Source of the DNA: Paludibacter jiangxiensis
GTDB lineage: Bacteria > Bacteroidota > Bacteroidia > Bacteroidales > Paludibacteraceae
NCBI GenBank assembly: GCA_945870155.1
Contig: CAMBSB010000022.1
Location: forward strand, 1-47,790
Direction: 5' to 3'
Length of the DNA: 47,790 nt
This document shows, one piece after another, positions 1-7,804 of this stretch. Under the pieces are notes generated by a model that saw nothing but the letters and a program-made list of their open reading frames with translations, was not told where the DNA came from and searched no databases. Each line of letters opens with the position of its first letter. Positions within the stretch are counted from its first letter, which is position 1. The translations under genes were made by a program, and so were the position numbers.

Positions 1-284
1 TTGCTTACATACTTGTTTATCCTATGAATTCTATGGGAATCATTTTTATCCCTGTTTTTTTACCGGCATTTATCTTCGGAATTATTTATGTAGTTACGTC
101 TATTTATTTAGAAAAAAATCAAAACGGAAATATTAATCATTTGGCACATGTTACCGGAGGTATATATGGAATTGTGTTTATGTTCATTGTATTTCAGCTT
201 TTTGCAGGCATGAATATATTTTACTATTTCATTCAGAATATACAAATATCATCATTTAAAGATTTGATTCATTTCGGATACTAA
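1..284 (+). CDS. Rhomboid family intramembrane serine protease, C-terminal part
   Basis: This is the 3' end of a gene that starts upstream of the window; the frame is already open at base 3 (reading AYILVYP), so the ATG at 24 is probably internal. The visible part has two strongly hydrophobic stretches, and the second is entered by NHLAHVTGGIYG. That His followed by a GxxxG-like glycine pattern matches the rhomboid helix carrying the catalytic histidine. The serine half (GxSG) would lie outside the window, so catalytic completeness cannot be judged. Rhomboids cleave transmembrane substrates within the inner membrane. Confidence 0.7.
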   Translation, partial: AYILVYPMNSMGIIFIPVFLPAFIFGIIYVVTSIYLEKNQNGNINHLAHVTGGIYGIVFMFIVFQLFAGMNIFYYFIQNIQISSFKDLIHFGY

Positions 285-306
285 AAAAAATTAAAAGCTA
301 ATTCAC

Positions 307-798
307 ATGGAAGACAATCTTGAGCAAATGCCGCTATACAGAAAAGGGCGTGAAATTTTGGATTTGGTTCGCCGTATAGCCGACCTGATTGATGATGACG
401 ATAAGCAACTAAGCTGGATAAAAGGATTAATGATGGAAGATGCATATATACTCACAGCCAAAATTGCCAATGCTGAAGGTGGCGATTTATATGATATACG
501 CATGGAAAATGCAGCCATTATCCGAAAAGCAGGCAATAGTTTGAAACTTTATATTCATTCTTTACGTGAGCATGATTTTCAGCATACAGATTACTACGAA
601 ATGGTTCGGGATAAGGTGGATGAATATCGCTTGTTGTTTATCGATTGGTTGGCAGGTTTTGACAAAAGTAATTATATAATTGATCGTTGGGGTTTATTTA
701 ACCCAACCGGCATAAGTCCTTTTGACGAAATTGACGATACAGATGATAATTTTAATCCCGATTGGATGGATGATTTTTTAAACGATGATGACGATTAA
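307..798 (+). CDS. Conserved hypothetical protein, acidic, helical
   Basis: A 163-residue soluble protein with no signal peptide or membrane segment. It looks mostly helical, and the C-terminus is very acidic (ending in a run of Asp). It begins 22 bases after the rhomboid gene on the same strand, so the two are probably co-transcribed. I do not recognise a domain with certainty. The codon use and the long unbroken frame support a real gene, and an opposite-strand frame at 303-536 is its shadow. Confidence 0.7.
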   Translation: MEDNLEQMPLYRKGREILDLVRRIADLIDDDDKQLSWIKGLMMEDAYILTAKIANAEGGDLYDIRMENAAIIRKAGNSLKLYIHSLREHDFQHTDYYEMVRDKVDEYRLLFIDWLAGFDKSNYIIDRWGLFNPTGISPFDEIDDTDDNFNPDWMDDFLNDDDD

Positions 799-975
799 TT
801 AAAATCTAAAACCTCTAATAATTTGAAAAAACCATGCCCTGGAATTGGCATATTTAAAAAAAAATGAACCAATTGCCTCAATTTGGGTTATTTAATCAAT
901 TGTTGACTTATTTAGCTGCATGAAGTAAGTCATTTTTGAAATAAACCATTACTCTAAATTCAAATTTTCAAGCCA

Positions 976-1914
976 ATGTCATATCCATTCAAACCTAATA
1001 AAATTGGTTTAACTCAACTGTTCGATGTCAATCTGCGTGAGATTGTACCCTTTATTCACTGGACTTTCTTTTTTATGGCCTGGCGATTGAATGGCAAGTT
1101 CGATGGCATTGAAACCGTTTGTGATTGTACATCGTGTAAAACAGGCTGGTTACAAAAATTTTCGGAAGCAGAAAGACTTAAAGCCGAAGAAGCTATCAAA
1201 CTTTATAAGGATGCACAAGAAATTTTAAGACGATTTCTGAATGAGAAAATTATTAAAATCAATGCATCTGTGGGAATATATCCCGCTAAAGGAGTGGACG
1301 ATGATATAATAATTCAGCACAATGAAACAGCTAAAACAATTCCTACCTTACGCCAACAGCAGCCTGCAACAGATGGTTTTTGCTATGCATTGGCTGATTT
1401 TTTAGCTCCGGGAAACGATTATATTGGTGTTTTTGCAACAACTATTTTAGGTGCTGACGAATTTGCCGCAAGTTTTGAGAAAGACGATGATATGTATAAT
1501 TCCATTCTAATCAAAACCCTTTCCGACCGTCTAGCCGAAGCATCTGCCGAATGGCTGCACTACAAGGTTCGCAAAGAAATCTGGGGATATGTGCCCGATG
1601 AAAAGCCAGACGTAAAAGAAATGTTTAAAACACATTATTCAGGCATTCGTCCTGCAATTGGCTATCCTTCCCTACCCGACCAGTCGGTAATTTTTGAATT
1701 GGATCCACTCATTCATTTTTCAGAAATGGGTATTCAATTGACAGAAAATGGAGCCATGTATCCCAATGCTTCGGTGAGTGGACTTTATTTTTCTCATCCC
1801 AAGTCAAAGTATTTCAATATTGGTAAAATTGACGAAAATCAGTTTGCCGATTATGCCAGGCGTTGTGGCAAATCGAAAGAAGTTTTGCGGAAATGGATGG
1901 CGGCAAATTTGTAA
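976..1914 (+). CDS. Stand-alone vitamin B12-dependent methionine synthase activation domain protein
   Basis: The 312-residue product resembles the C-terminal activation (AdoMet-binding) domain of cobalamin-dependent methionine synthase MetH. That domain enables reductive methylation of oxidised cobalamin. Recognisable segments are RPAIGYPSLPD (about residues 233-243), equivalent to the RPAxGYPxxPDH motif of MetH, and ASVSGLYFSHPKSKYF near residue 272, equivalent to the conserved SGLYFSHP segment. The catalytic homocysteine, folate and B12-binding modules are absent, and no other MetH part is nearby, so a partner elsewhere must be assumed. Family assignment is firm; the functional partner is inferred. 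Confidence 0.85.
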   Translation: MSYPFKPNKIGLTQLFDVNLREIVPFIHWTFFFMAWRLNGKFDGIETVCDCTSCKTGWLQKFSEAERLKAEEAIKLYKDAQEILRRFLNEKIIKINASVGIYPAKGVDDDIIIQHNETAKTIPTLRQQQPATDGFCYALADFLAPGNDYIGVFATTILGADEFAASFEKDDDMYNSILIKTLSDRLAEASAEWLHYKVRKEIWGYVPDEKPDVKEMFKTHYSGIRPAIGYPSLPDQSVIFELDPLIHFSEMGIQLTENGAMYPNASVSGLYFSHPKSKYFNIGKIDENQFADYARRCGKSKEVLRKWMAANL

Positions 1915-1995
1915 AAGTTTGAATCCCTGGAACTAGAGACTCAAATTGCTAAAATGGCAAATTTTCACCTTTGAGGCAACAATCCTAACTTTACA

Positions 1996-2026
1996 TTGAA
2001 AGAAAAAATAAATTTTTGTACTTTTG
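1996..2026 (+). promoter_or_regulatory. Bacteroidota-type promoter for trmD
   Basis: TTG at 1996-1998 and TACTTTTG at 2019-2026 are separated by 20 bases, fitting the TTG / TAnnTTTG sigma-ABfr pattern. Transcription would begin near 2033. A possible TTG start for trmD at 2024 therefore lies inside the -7 element, which favours the ATG at 2051. Confidence 0.6.
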
Positions 2027-2050
2027 CAAATCAAAATTGAAAATACACCG

Positions 2051-2728
2051 ATGCGCATCGATATTATATCAGCAGTCCCCGAATTACTTGACAGTCCTTT
2101 GAATTATTCTATCATAAAACGAGCTTCAGAAAAGGGTTTGGTAGAAATTTACGTACATAATTTACGAGACTATGCTGTCAATAAAACCCGTCGGGTTGAT
2201 GATTATGCTTTTGGGTTCAGTGCTGGCATGGTATTGCAAATTGAGCCAATTGACAAAATTATTTCCCAACTTAAAAGTGAACGGATTTATGATGAGGTCA
2301 TTTACACTTCGCCCGATGGTGAACGTTTTAATCAAAAAATGGCCAATCGTTTGTCCATGTCGCAAAACCTGATAATTCTTTGCGGGCATTACAAAGGAAT
2401 TGATCATCGCATACGTGAGCATCTCATTACCAAAGAGATAACTATCGGAGAATTTGTACTTACCGGAGGTGAACTACCGGCAGCAATTATGACAGATGCA
2501 ATTGTACGTTTAATTCCCGGAGCTATTGGTGATGAACAATCAGCCTTGTCCGATTCGTTTCAGGATAACCTGTTGGCTCCTCCTGTTTACACACGACCAG
2601 CGGATTACAAAGGGTGGAAAGTCCCGGAAATATTGTTATCCGGACATCAAGCTAAAGTAGATGAATGGAATCATCAACAATCGGTTGAACGGACAAAATT
2701 GCTTAGACCGGACTTATTGGAAGACTAA
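2051..2728 (+). CDS. trmD: tRNA (guanine-N1-)-methyltransferase TrmD
   Basis: TrmD methylates N1 of G37 in tRNAs using AdoMet, which prevents +1 frameshifting. The product begins [13 protein letters not shown], as is typical of the family. It carries the trefoil-knot signature segments [29 protein letters not shown] and [12 protein letters not shown], about 225 residues in all, a normal length. I chose ATG 2051 because the frame's upstream TTG at 2024 falls within the promoter -7 box. One oddity is the loop usually written YGGGxGMV, which here reads FGFSAGMV. The gene is followed closely by a DUF1294 gene. Confidence 0.95.
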   Translation: MRIDIISAVPELLDSPLNYSIIKRASEKGLVEIYVHNLRDYAVNKTRRVDDYAFGFSAGMVLQIEPIDKIISQLKSERIYDEVIYTSPDGERFNQKMANRLSMSQNLIILCGHYKGIDHRIREHLITKEITIGEFVLTGGELPAAIMTDAIVRLIPGAIGDEQSALSDSFQDNLLAPPVYTRPADYKGWKVPEILLSGHQAKVDEWNHQQSVERTKLLRPDLLED

Positions 2729-2767
2729 GCTATTTTTAGCGAATTTGAAGAATATAATAATCAGATA

Positions 2768-3040
2768 ATGAATGGAATAGCTCAAAACATAGTAGTTCTT
2801 TGGTTTGTTTTTATCAATATCATTAGCAGTATATTATTTATTTACGATAAGAATGCGGCTAAATCCGAAAACAGGCGAATTTCTGAAAAAACATTACATA
2901 TTTTCGAAGTATTGGGTGGAGTATTTGTGAACCTATTGCTAATGTACACCTTACGACATAAAAACCGAAAATTTAGCTATTTTATTTGGACATGGTTGTT
3001 CTTATTTGCATGGTTAGGATTTTTGCTGGTAAAATTTTAA
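2768..3040 (+). CDS. DUF1294 small integral membrane protein
   Basis: A 90-residue protein with about three hydrophobic segments. It carries the DUF1294 pattern IYDKNAAKSENRRISEKTLH followed by a GGxxxN segment and a conserved RHKNRKFSYF near the C-terminus. Function is unknown for the family. It lies 39 bases downstream of trmD and is likely on the same transcript. Confidence 0.85.
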   Translation: MNGIAQNIVVLWFVFINIISSILFIYDKNAAKSENRRISEKTLHIFEVLGGVFVNLLLMYTLRHKNRKFSYFIWTWLFLFAWLGFLLVKF

Positions 3041-3048
3041 TATCTTTG
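3041..3048 (+). promoter_or_regulatory. Promoter -7 element upstream of the small lysine-rich gene
   Basis: TATCTTTG matches TAnnTTTG and directly follows the DUF1294 stop codon. Upstream TTG triplets are at poor spacing (about 15 bases), so only the -7 box is well supported. It would start a transcript with a leader of about 30 nt before ATG 3088. Confidence 0.45.
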
Positions 3049-3087
3049 CGAAAAAATTTATTCACTCTTTTTTAAAATTGAAAAATC

Positions 3088-3192
3088 ATGGCAAAATCGC
3101 AAGACGCTAAGAAAAATGTAAAGAAAGAACCTCTAAAAACTGCAAAAGAAAAAAAAGAGGAAAAAAGAAATAAGAAGGACAAAAGAGATTAG
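3088..3192 (+). CDS. Small lysine-rich basic protein, 34 residues
   Basis: The frame begins MAKSQDAKKNVKKEPLKT and is followed by a Lys/Glu/Arg-rich tail. It is too short for usual ORF cut-offs. Similar short lysine-rich proteins beginning MAKSQ occur in Bacteroidota as far as I recall, with no known role; the charge would suit nucleic-acid or ribosome binding, which is inference. It has a promoter -7 box just upstream and a strong hairpin terminator that contains its stop codon, so it looks like a complete single-gene unit. Confidence 0.65.
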   Translation: MAKSQDAKKNVKKEPLKTAKEKKEEKRNKKDKRD

Positions 3193-3210
3193 TCTTTTGT
3201 TTTTTTCTTT
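3179..3210 (+). terminator. Rho-independent terminator overlapping the small gene's stop codon
   Basis: Perfect 8-bp stem ACAAAAGA / TCTTTTGT (3179-3186 with 3193-3200) around the loop GATTAG, which contains the TAG stop codon, followed by a run of T to 3210. The last coding codons form the left arm. Confidence 0.75.
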
Positions 3211-3358
3211 TTCATTTGTATTGTTTTAGCGGACTAAATAATTAGTTCGTTGAATAATTATTTTATAATTTCATTGGATTTGTCAGAAATCATCTCTGTT
3301 ATAGAACAAAGATATTCAAATAGTTACAATCCGATTTTCAAGAACAACAAAAACTAAA

Positions 3359-4333
3359 ATGAAAAAAATTAGAGTTGGTGTAATAGGTGGAGCCGGATAT
3401 ACTGCTGGTGAATTGCTACGTATCCTGATTTATCATCCACAAGTTGAAATCATATTTGTTAACAGTAGCAGCAATAACGGAAATCGTATTACTGATGTTC
3501 ACAGTGGTTTGATAGGAGAAACTAATTTAGCTTTCTCTTCCGAAATGAATTTTGAGCAAGTTGATGTTTTGTTTCTTTGTTCGGCACATGGCGACAGCAA
3601 AAAGTTCATGGAAAACAATGACATACCTAATGAATTAAAAATCATAGATTTGTCGACAGATTATCGCGAGAAACGTCCAGATCATGATTTTGTTTATGGA
3701 CTACCAGAGGTAAACCGTTCAGAAATAGCTTCAGCCAAACATATTGCAAATCCCGGATGTTTTGCCACTGCTATTCAGTTGGCATTATTGCCTATGGCCT
3801 CTGCTGGTATATTAATGGACGATATTCATGTTAATGCCATAACCGGTTCAACTGGTGCTGGCGTAAAACCTTCGTCGACAACGCATTTTAGCTGGCGAAA
3901 TAATAATATTTCTATTTACAAACCGTTTACTCATCAACATTTACAGGAAATTGAGCAAACATTCCGACAAATGCAGCATAGTTTTAATAGTGAGATAAAT
4001 TTTATTCCTGTTCGGGGCAATTTTGCACGTGGTATATATGCTACTACATATTTAAAAACAAATATAAGTATTAACCAAGTTCGAGAATTGTATTATAATT
4101 TTTACAAAGATGCTGCTTTTACATTTTTTGTTGATAAAAACCCGGACATGAAGCAGGTAGTAAATACCAATAAAGCATTAGTTTATATCGAAATGCATGG
4201 TAGTAAATTACTCATCGTATCGGTTATCGACAATTTATTAAAAGGTGCTTCGGGTCAGGCAGTTCAGAATATGAATTTAATGTTTGGTTTAGACGAAAAA
4301 ACCGGTTTAGGTTTAAAATCAATTGGTTTTTAG
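3359..4333 (+). CDS. argC: N-acetyl-gamma-glutamyl-phosphate reductase ArgC
   Basis: ArgC carries out the NADPH-dependent reduction of N-acetylglutamyl phosphate to the semialdehyde, the third step of arginine synthesis. The 324-residue protein begins with the Rossmann motif GVIGGAGYTAGELLRIL. It carries the active-site segment NPGCFAT with Cys134, the family segment TGSTGAGVKPS, and HQHLQEIEQ with the conserved His. Length is normal for the short ArgC class. It is isolated here from other arg genes. No ARG-box-like operator could be identified with confidence in the 166 bases upstream. Confidence 0.95.
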   Translation: MKKIRVGVIGGAGYTAGELLRILIYHPQVEIIFVNSSSNNGNRITDVHSGLIGETNLAFSSEMNFEQVDVLFLCSAHGDSKKFMENNDIPNELKIIDLSTDYREKRPDHDFVYGLPEVNRSEIASAKHIANPGCFATAIQLALLPMASAGILMDDIHVNAITGSTGAGVKPSSTTHFSWRNNNISIYKPFTHQHLQEIEQTFRQMQHSFNSEINFIPVRGNFARGIYATTYLKTNISINQVRELYYNFYKDAAFTFFVDKNPDMKQVVNTNKALVYIEMHGSKLLIVSVIDNLLKGASGQAVQNMNLMFGLDEKTGLGLKSIGF

Positions 4334-4426
4334 TTAATGTAATCTGCAAATTGAGTTTTTTTAATCGTATTCAAAGCTATTTGAGCATAAAATTCAAAAA
4401 AAGTATAAGAAAAAGTTATCAACAAT

Positions 4427-4456
4427 TTGTCATATCAAAAAAAACAACTATTTTTG
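4427..4456 (+). promoter_or_regulatory. Promoter for rpmH
   Basis: TTG at 4427-4429 and TATTTTTG at 4449-4456 with 19 bases between, a near-ideal Bacteroidota promoter. It predicts a leader of about 45 nt before the rpmH ATG at 4507. Confidence 0.7.
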
Positions 4457-4506
4457 CAGTCCCAATTCGAAAACGAAAAAGAATAATAACATAAACACCA
4501 TAAGCA

Positions 4507-4665
4507 ATGAAAAGGACATTCCAACCTTCACAAAGAAAAAGAAGAAACAAACACGGATTCCGCGAAAGAATGGCAACTGCCAACGGTCGCCGAGTATTAG
4601 CATCACGTCGTGCTAAAGGTAGAGCAAAACTTACTGTTGCCGATGAAGGTCGTCATAAAGCGTAA
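4507..4665 (+). CDS. rpmH: 50S ribosomal protein L34
   Basis: This 52-residue, highly basic protein starts [20 protein letters not shown] and continues with [19 protein letters not shown], which is the classical L34 sequence. A short C-terminal extension ([11 protein letters not shown]) follows, as in other Bacteroidota. L34 binds 23S rRNA late in large-subunit assembly. The gene is short enough to be missed by length-filtered ORF calling. It is a monocistronic unit here with its own promoter and a strong terminator; no rnpA follows. Confidence 0.97.
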   Translation: MKRTFQPSQRKRRNKHGFRERMATANGRRVLASRRAKGRAKLTVADEGRHKA

Positions 4666-4692
4666 TAAACCTGCTTAGTAAAGAATAAAGAA

Positions 4693-4732
4693 AGTAAATA
4701 CTTCGATTGAAGTGTTTACTTTTTTTTGTTTT
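4693..4732 (+). terminator. Rho-independent terminator of rpmH
   Basis: Twelve-bp stem (AGTAAATACTTC with GAAGTGTTTACT, one G-U pair) at 4693-4704 and 4709-4720, loop GATT, followed by a T run to about 4732. Confidence 0.85.
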
Positions 4733-4758
4733 ATGCAATTCATTAGCAATAAATTCAT

Positions 4759-4766
4759 TATTTTTG
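4759..4766 (+). promoter_or_regulatory. Promoter -7 element for the PASTA-rluD-ddl operon
   Basis: TATTTTTG matches TAnnTTTG about 50 bases before the ATG at 4818. No TTG at good spacing is visible upstream, so support rests on the -7 box and its position after a terminator. Confidence 0.4.
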
Positions 4767-4817
4767 TCAAATTAATGACGGATAAGAATTGTTTTAACTT
4801 TAGCTTAAAAAACGAAT

Positions 4818-5657
4818 ATGAATTTTAAAGAATTTTGGAAAGAAAGTTTCGCTGGTTTTGTTTTGAAAAAAATAATATTAGCAGTAATCATATTCGTAGC
4901 TTTAGCCTGGATAACACTTTTATGTATTGATTTATATACCCACCATGGTGAGTTTGAAACTGTACCTGATTTAAAAGGATTGTATATTGAAGAAGCAGAG
5001 TTGTCGTTGAACAATCATGGACTTTATGCTCAAATAATTGATTCTGTATATGTTAGAGATAAAAAATTAGGTACAATAATCGATCAAATTCCAGCTGCCA
5101 ACTCCACAGTAAAGAAAAACAGGCCCATTTATATCATAATTAATTCCCGTCAAGTGCATCAAGTACCACTTCCGGATGTGAGCGATGTTTCTTATCGTCA
5201 GGCTGATGCCATGTTAAGGTCAATTGGTTTAAGTGTGGGTAGTGTTCAGTATTCCCCTTCCGAATATAAAGATTTAGTAATAGATGTAAAATACAGAGGA
5301 AGAAGCGTACTTGCCGGTACGCGTATTCCGGAGGGAAGTTCGTTGGTATTAATTGTGGGTAATGGTTTAGGTGGCGATCAGGCAACAGCTCCGTCATTAA
5401 AAGGACTGGGCTTAGAAGCTGCTAAACAGGAAGCTTTGAATAATTCGATGGTAATTGGTGGAATAGTTTTCGACATTGAGCCTTTGGGAGATGAAGATCA
5501 ATATGTTATTTATCGTCAGCGCCCGGCAGCGGGTAAAATTATAACTACCGGAACACGAATTGATATTTGGCTCTCGAAGGATAAAACTATGCTTGATAAA
5601 GTATTTGAAGAAGATGAAGAGACAGAACCAACTCAAACCGATGAGGTGTTTTTTTAA
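4818..5657 (+). CDS. PASTA domain-containing membrane-anchored protein
   Basis: The 279-residue protein has one N-terminal membrane anchor (about residues 17-40) followed by three PASTA repeats. These start around VPDLKGLYIEEAELSLNN, LPDVSDVSYRQADAMLRS and APSLKGLGLEAAKQEALN. The C-terminus is acidic. PASTA modules bind peptidoglycan or muropeptides in kinases and PBPs, but here no kinase or transpeptidase is attached. Its place ahead of the pseudouridine synthase (16 bases later) and ddl suggests an envelope-linked role; this is inference from context. Confidence 0.9.
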   Translation: MNFKEFWKESFAGFVLKKIILAVIIFVALAWITLLCIDLYTHHGEFETVPDLKGLYIEEAELSLNNHGLYAQIIDSVYVRDKKLGTIIDQIPAANSTVKKNRPIYIIINSRQVHQVPLPDVSDVSYRQADAMLRSIGLSVGSVQYSPSEYKDLVIDVKYRGRSVLAGTRIPEGSSLVLIVGNGLGGDQATAPSLKGLGLEAAKQEALNNSMVIGGIVFDIEPLGDEDQYVIYRQRPAAGKIITTGTRIDIWLSKDKTMLDKVFEEDEETEPTQTDEVFF

Positions 5658-5673
5658 CTAACTAGTATTAAAA

Positions 5674-6735
5674 GTGAAAGAAGATAGATTTGAAGAAATA
5701 GAAGAAGATGAAATTGATAGTTTAGCTGGTGAGGAAGGACTTTACGAACATTTTCGATTTCATGTAGATAAAGGACAGGCACTTATCAGAATTGACAAGT
5801 ATTTAGTCAACACCATGGCGGCTACTTCTCGCAACCGCATACAAGAAGCTGCCGAAGCGGGAAATATAAGGGTAAATGATAAAGCTGTTAAATCGAACTA
5901 CAGAGTTAAACCCCTAGATATCATCACTATCCATTTGGCTTATCCGCCAAATCAATTTGAAATTATTCCACAGGATATTCCTATCAATATTGTTTACGAA
6001 GATGATGCAATTATTTTAGTCAATAAACAGCCGGGATTGGTTGTTCATCCGGGTTTTGGCAATTTTGATGGAACGCTTTTAAATGCAATTGCATACCATC
6101 TCAAAGATCACCCAGATTTTAATCCAAACGATTCACGCATTGGATTAGTACATCGCATTGATAAAGATACTTCAGGATTATTGTTGATAGCAAAAACGGA
6201 ATACGCCAAAGCACATTTAGGAAAACAGTTTTTTGACAAAACAACACAAAGGCGATATCAGGCATTGGTTTGGGGCAGTGTTAAAGAAGATGAAGGTACG
6301 ATAGTGGGAGCTTTGGCACGAGACCCTCGGGATAGAATGGTTTTTACTGTTTTTCCCGAAGGCGAAAATCCGTTGGCTAAACATGCCGTTACACATTATA
6401 AAGTGTTGGAACGGATGTCTTATGTTACTTTAGTTGAATGCAGGCTAGAAACAGGACGTACACATCAAATTCGAGTACACATGAAGCATATTGGTCATAC
6501 ACTTTTCAACGATGAGCGTTATGGTGGTCATATTATTTTGAAAGGAAACACCACGGCCATGTACAAGGCTTTTGTGAAAAATTGCTTTTTTGCATGTCCA
6601 CGTCAGGCTTTACACGCCAAAACATTAGGTTTTGTTCATCCTACCACGGGAGAATATATGTTTTTTGAAAGCGAACTTCCTGATGATATGATGCAGCTTA
6701 TTGAGAAATGGAGAGAGTATATTCCTAATAAATAA
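5674..6735 (+). CDS. rluD: RluA/RluD-family 23S rRNA pseudouridine synthase
   Basis: The protein has an S4 RNA-binding domain (about residues 38-90, IRIDKYLV...RNRIQEAAEAGNIRVN) and a PseudoU_synth_2 catalytic domain. The motif HRIDKDTSGLL supplies the catalytic Asp163, and RTHQIRVHMKHIGH is the second family signature. It isomerises uridines in 23S rRNA, probably in the helix 69 region if it is a true RluD; substrate specificity cannot be read from sequence. The start is GTG at 5674, 16 bases after the PASTA gene. The preceding 35 residues form an acidic N-terminal extension. Confidence 0.9.
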   Translation: MKEDRFEEIEEDEIDSLAGEEGLYEHFRFHVDKGQALIRIDKYLVNTMAATSRNRIQEAAEAGNIRVNDKAVKSNYRVKPLDIITIHLAYPPNQFEIIPQDIPINIVYEDDAIILVNKQPGLVVHPGFGNFDGTLLNAIAYHLKDHPDFNPNDSRIGLVHRIDKDTSGLLLIAKTEYAKAHLGKQFFDKTTQRRYQALVWGSVKEDEGTIVGALARDPRDRMVFTVFPEGENPLAKHAVTHYKVLERMSYVTLVECRLETGRTHQIRVHMKHIGHTLFNDERYGGHIILKGNTTAMYKAFVKNCFFACPRQALHAKTLGFVHPTTGEYMFFESELPDDMMQLIEKWREYIPNK

Positions 6736-6781
6736 TTGACTAACAAATACTTAATAACTTTTCTTATTTGATTGAGAACTT

Positions 6782-7759
6782 ATGAAAAAAAACATTGCAA
6801 TAGTTGCTGGTGGCGATTCATCGGAAGTTGTGGTTTCGCTTAAAAGTGCGGCAGGACTTTATTCGTTTATGGATAAGGACAAATATAATCTGTTTATTGT
6901 TACGCTTGTAGGTCGAATCTGGCAAGTTGAATGGTCAGAAACAGAAAAAATTGCCATCGATAAAAACGATTTTAGTTTTGTACGCGCTGGACAAAAAACC
7001 AATTTTGATTTTGCATATATCACAATCCATGGAACTCCCGGTGAAAATGGAATTCTTCAGGGTTATTTTGAGTTAATTAACCTACCCTATTCTTGTTGCG
7101 GTGTACTTGCCGCAGCCATCACATTTAATAAATTTACCTGCAATCAATATTTAAAAGGATTTGGAGTTAAAGTTTCCGAATCGTTGGTAATTCGTTCAGG
7201 ACAAACAGTTAGTAATGACGATGTTGAACAAAAAATCGGATTCCCATGTTTCGTAAAACCCAATGTGGGAGGGAGTAGTTTTGGTGTTACCAAAGTAAAG
7301 TCAATGGATCAGGTGCAACCCGCTATTGCTAAAGCTTTTGAAGAAGGCAATGAGGTAATGATAGAAGCATTTATGGCTGGAACTGAAATAACTTGTGGAG
7401 TTTATAAAACTAAACTAAAAACGGTGGTTTTACCTGTAACGGAAGTTGTTCCCGAAAATGAATTTTTCGACTTTGATGCTAAATATAAAGGTCAGGTTCA
7501 GGAAATTACACCAGCTCGTATTAGCGATGAACTTACTGAGCGGGTTCAAAAACTTACTTCGGCTATTTATGATATTTTAGCTTGTAAAGGCATTGTACGT
7601 ATTGATTATATAATTTCTGCAGGTGATGTTATAAATCTCTTGGAAGTAAATACAACTCCCGGAATGACTACTACCAGTTTTATTCCACAACAAGTTAAAG
7701 CAGCTGGCTTGGACATTAAAGATGTAATGACAGAAATTATTGAAAACGAATTAATCTAA
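6782..7759 (+). CDS. ddl: D-alanine--D-alanine ligase
   Basis: This ATP-grasp ligase joins two D-Ala residues to make the peptidoglycan precursor dipeptide in the cytoplasm. Length is 325 residues. Visible family segments are IAIVAGGDSSE at the N-terminus, ITIHGTPGENGILQGYFEL, FVKPNVGGSSFGVTKV for ATP binding, and LLEVNTTPGMTTTSFIPQQ with the metal-binding Glu and Asn. Third gene of the PASTA-rluD-ddl group, 46 bases after the previous stop. The peptidoglycan link supports an envelope function for the PASTA protein. Confidence 0.95.
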   Translation: MKKNIAIVAGGDSSEVVVSLKSAAGLYSFMDKDKYNLFIVTLVGRIWQVEWSETEKIAIDKNDFSFVRAGQKTNFDFAYITIHGTPGENGILQGYFELINLPYSCCGVLAAAITFNKFTCNQYLKGFGVKVSESLVIRSGQTVSNDDVEQKIGFPCFVKPNVGGSSFGVTKVKSMDQVQPAIAKAFEEGNEVMIEAFMAGTEITCGVYKTKLKTVVLPVTEVVPENEFFDFDAKYKGQVQEITPARISDELTERVQKLTSAIYDILACKGIVRIDYIISAGDVINLLEVNTTPGMTTTSFIPQQVKAAGLDIKDVMTEIIENELI

Positions 7760-7804
7760 CAGCCTTTAAATATGCGTAATTGTTTGAATCATAAATAATT
7801 AATT

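Noticed and set aside
799-975. Possible cobalamin riboswitch before the MetH-activation gene
   Set aside because: No B12-box-like sequence or multi-helix structure was seen; only a weak ATGCC / GGCAT hairpin without a plus-strand T run.
2024-2050. TTG start extending TrmD by nine residues
   Set aside because: The TTG is part of a TACTTTTG promoter -7 box and the family's proteins begin at MRIDI, which is ATG 2051.
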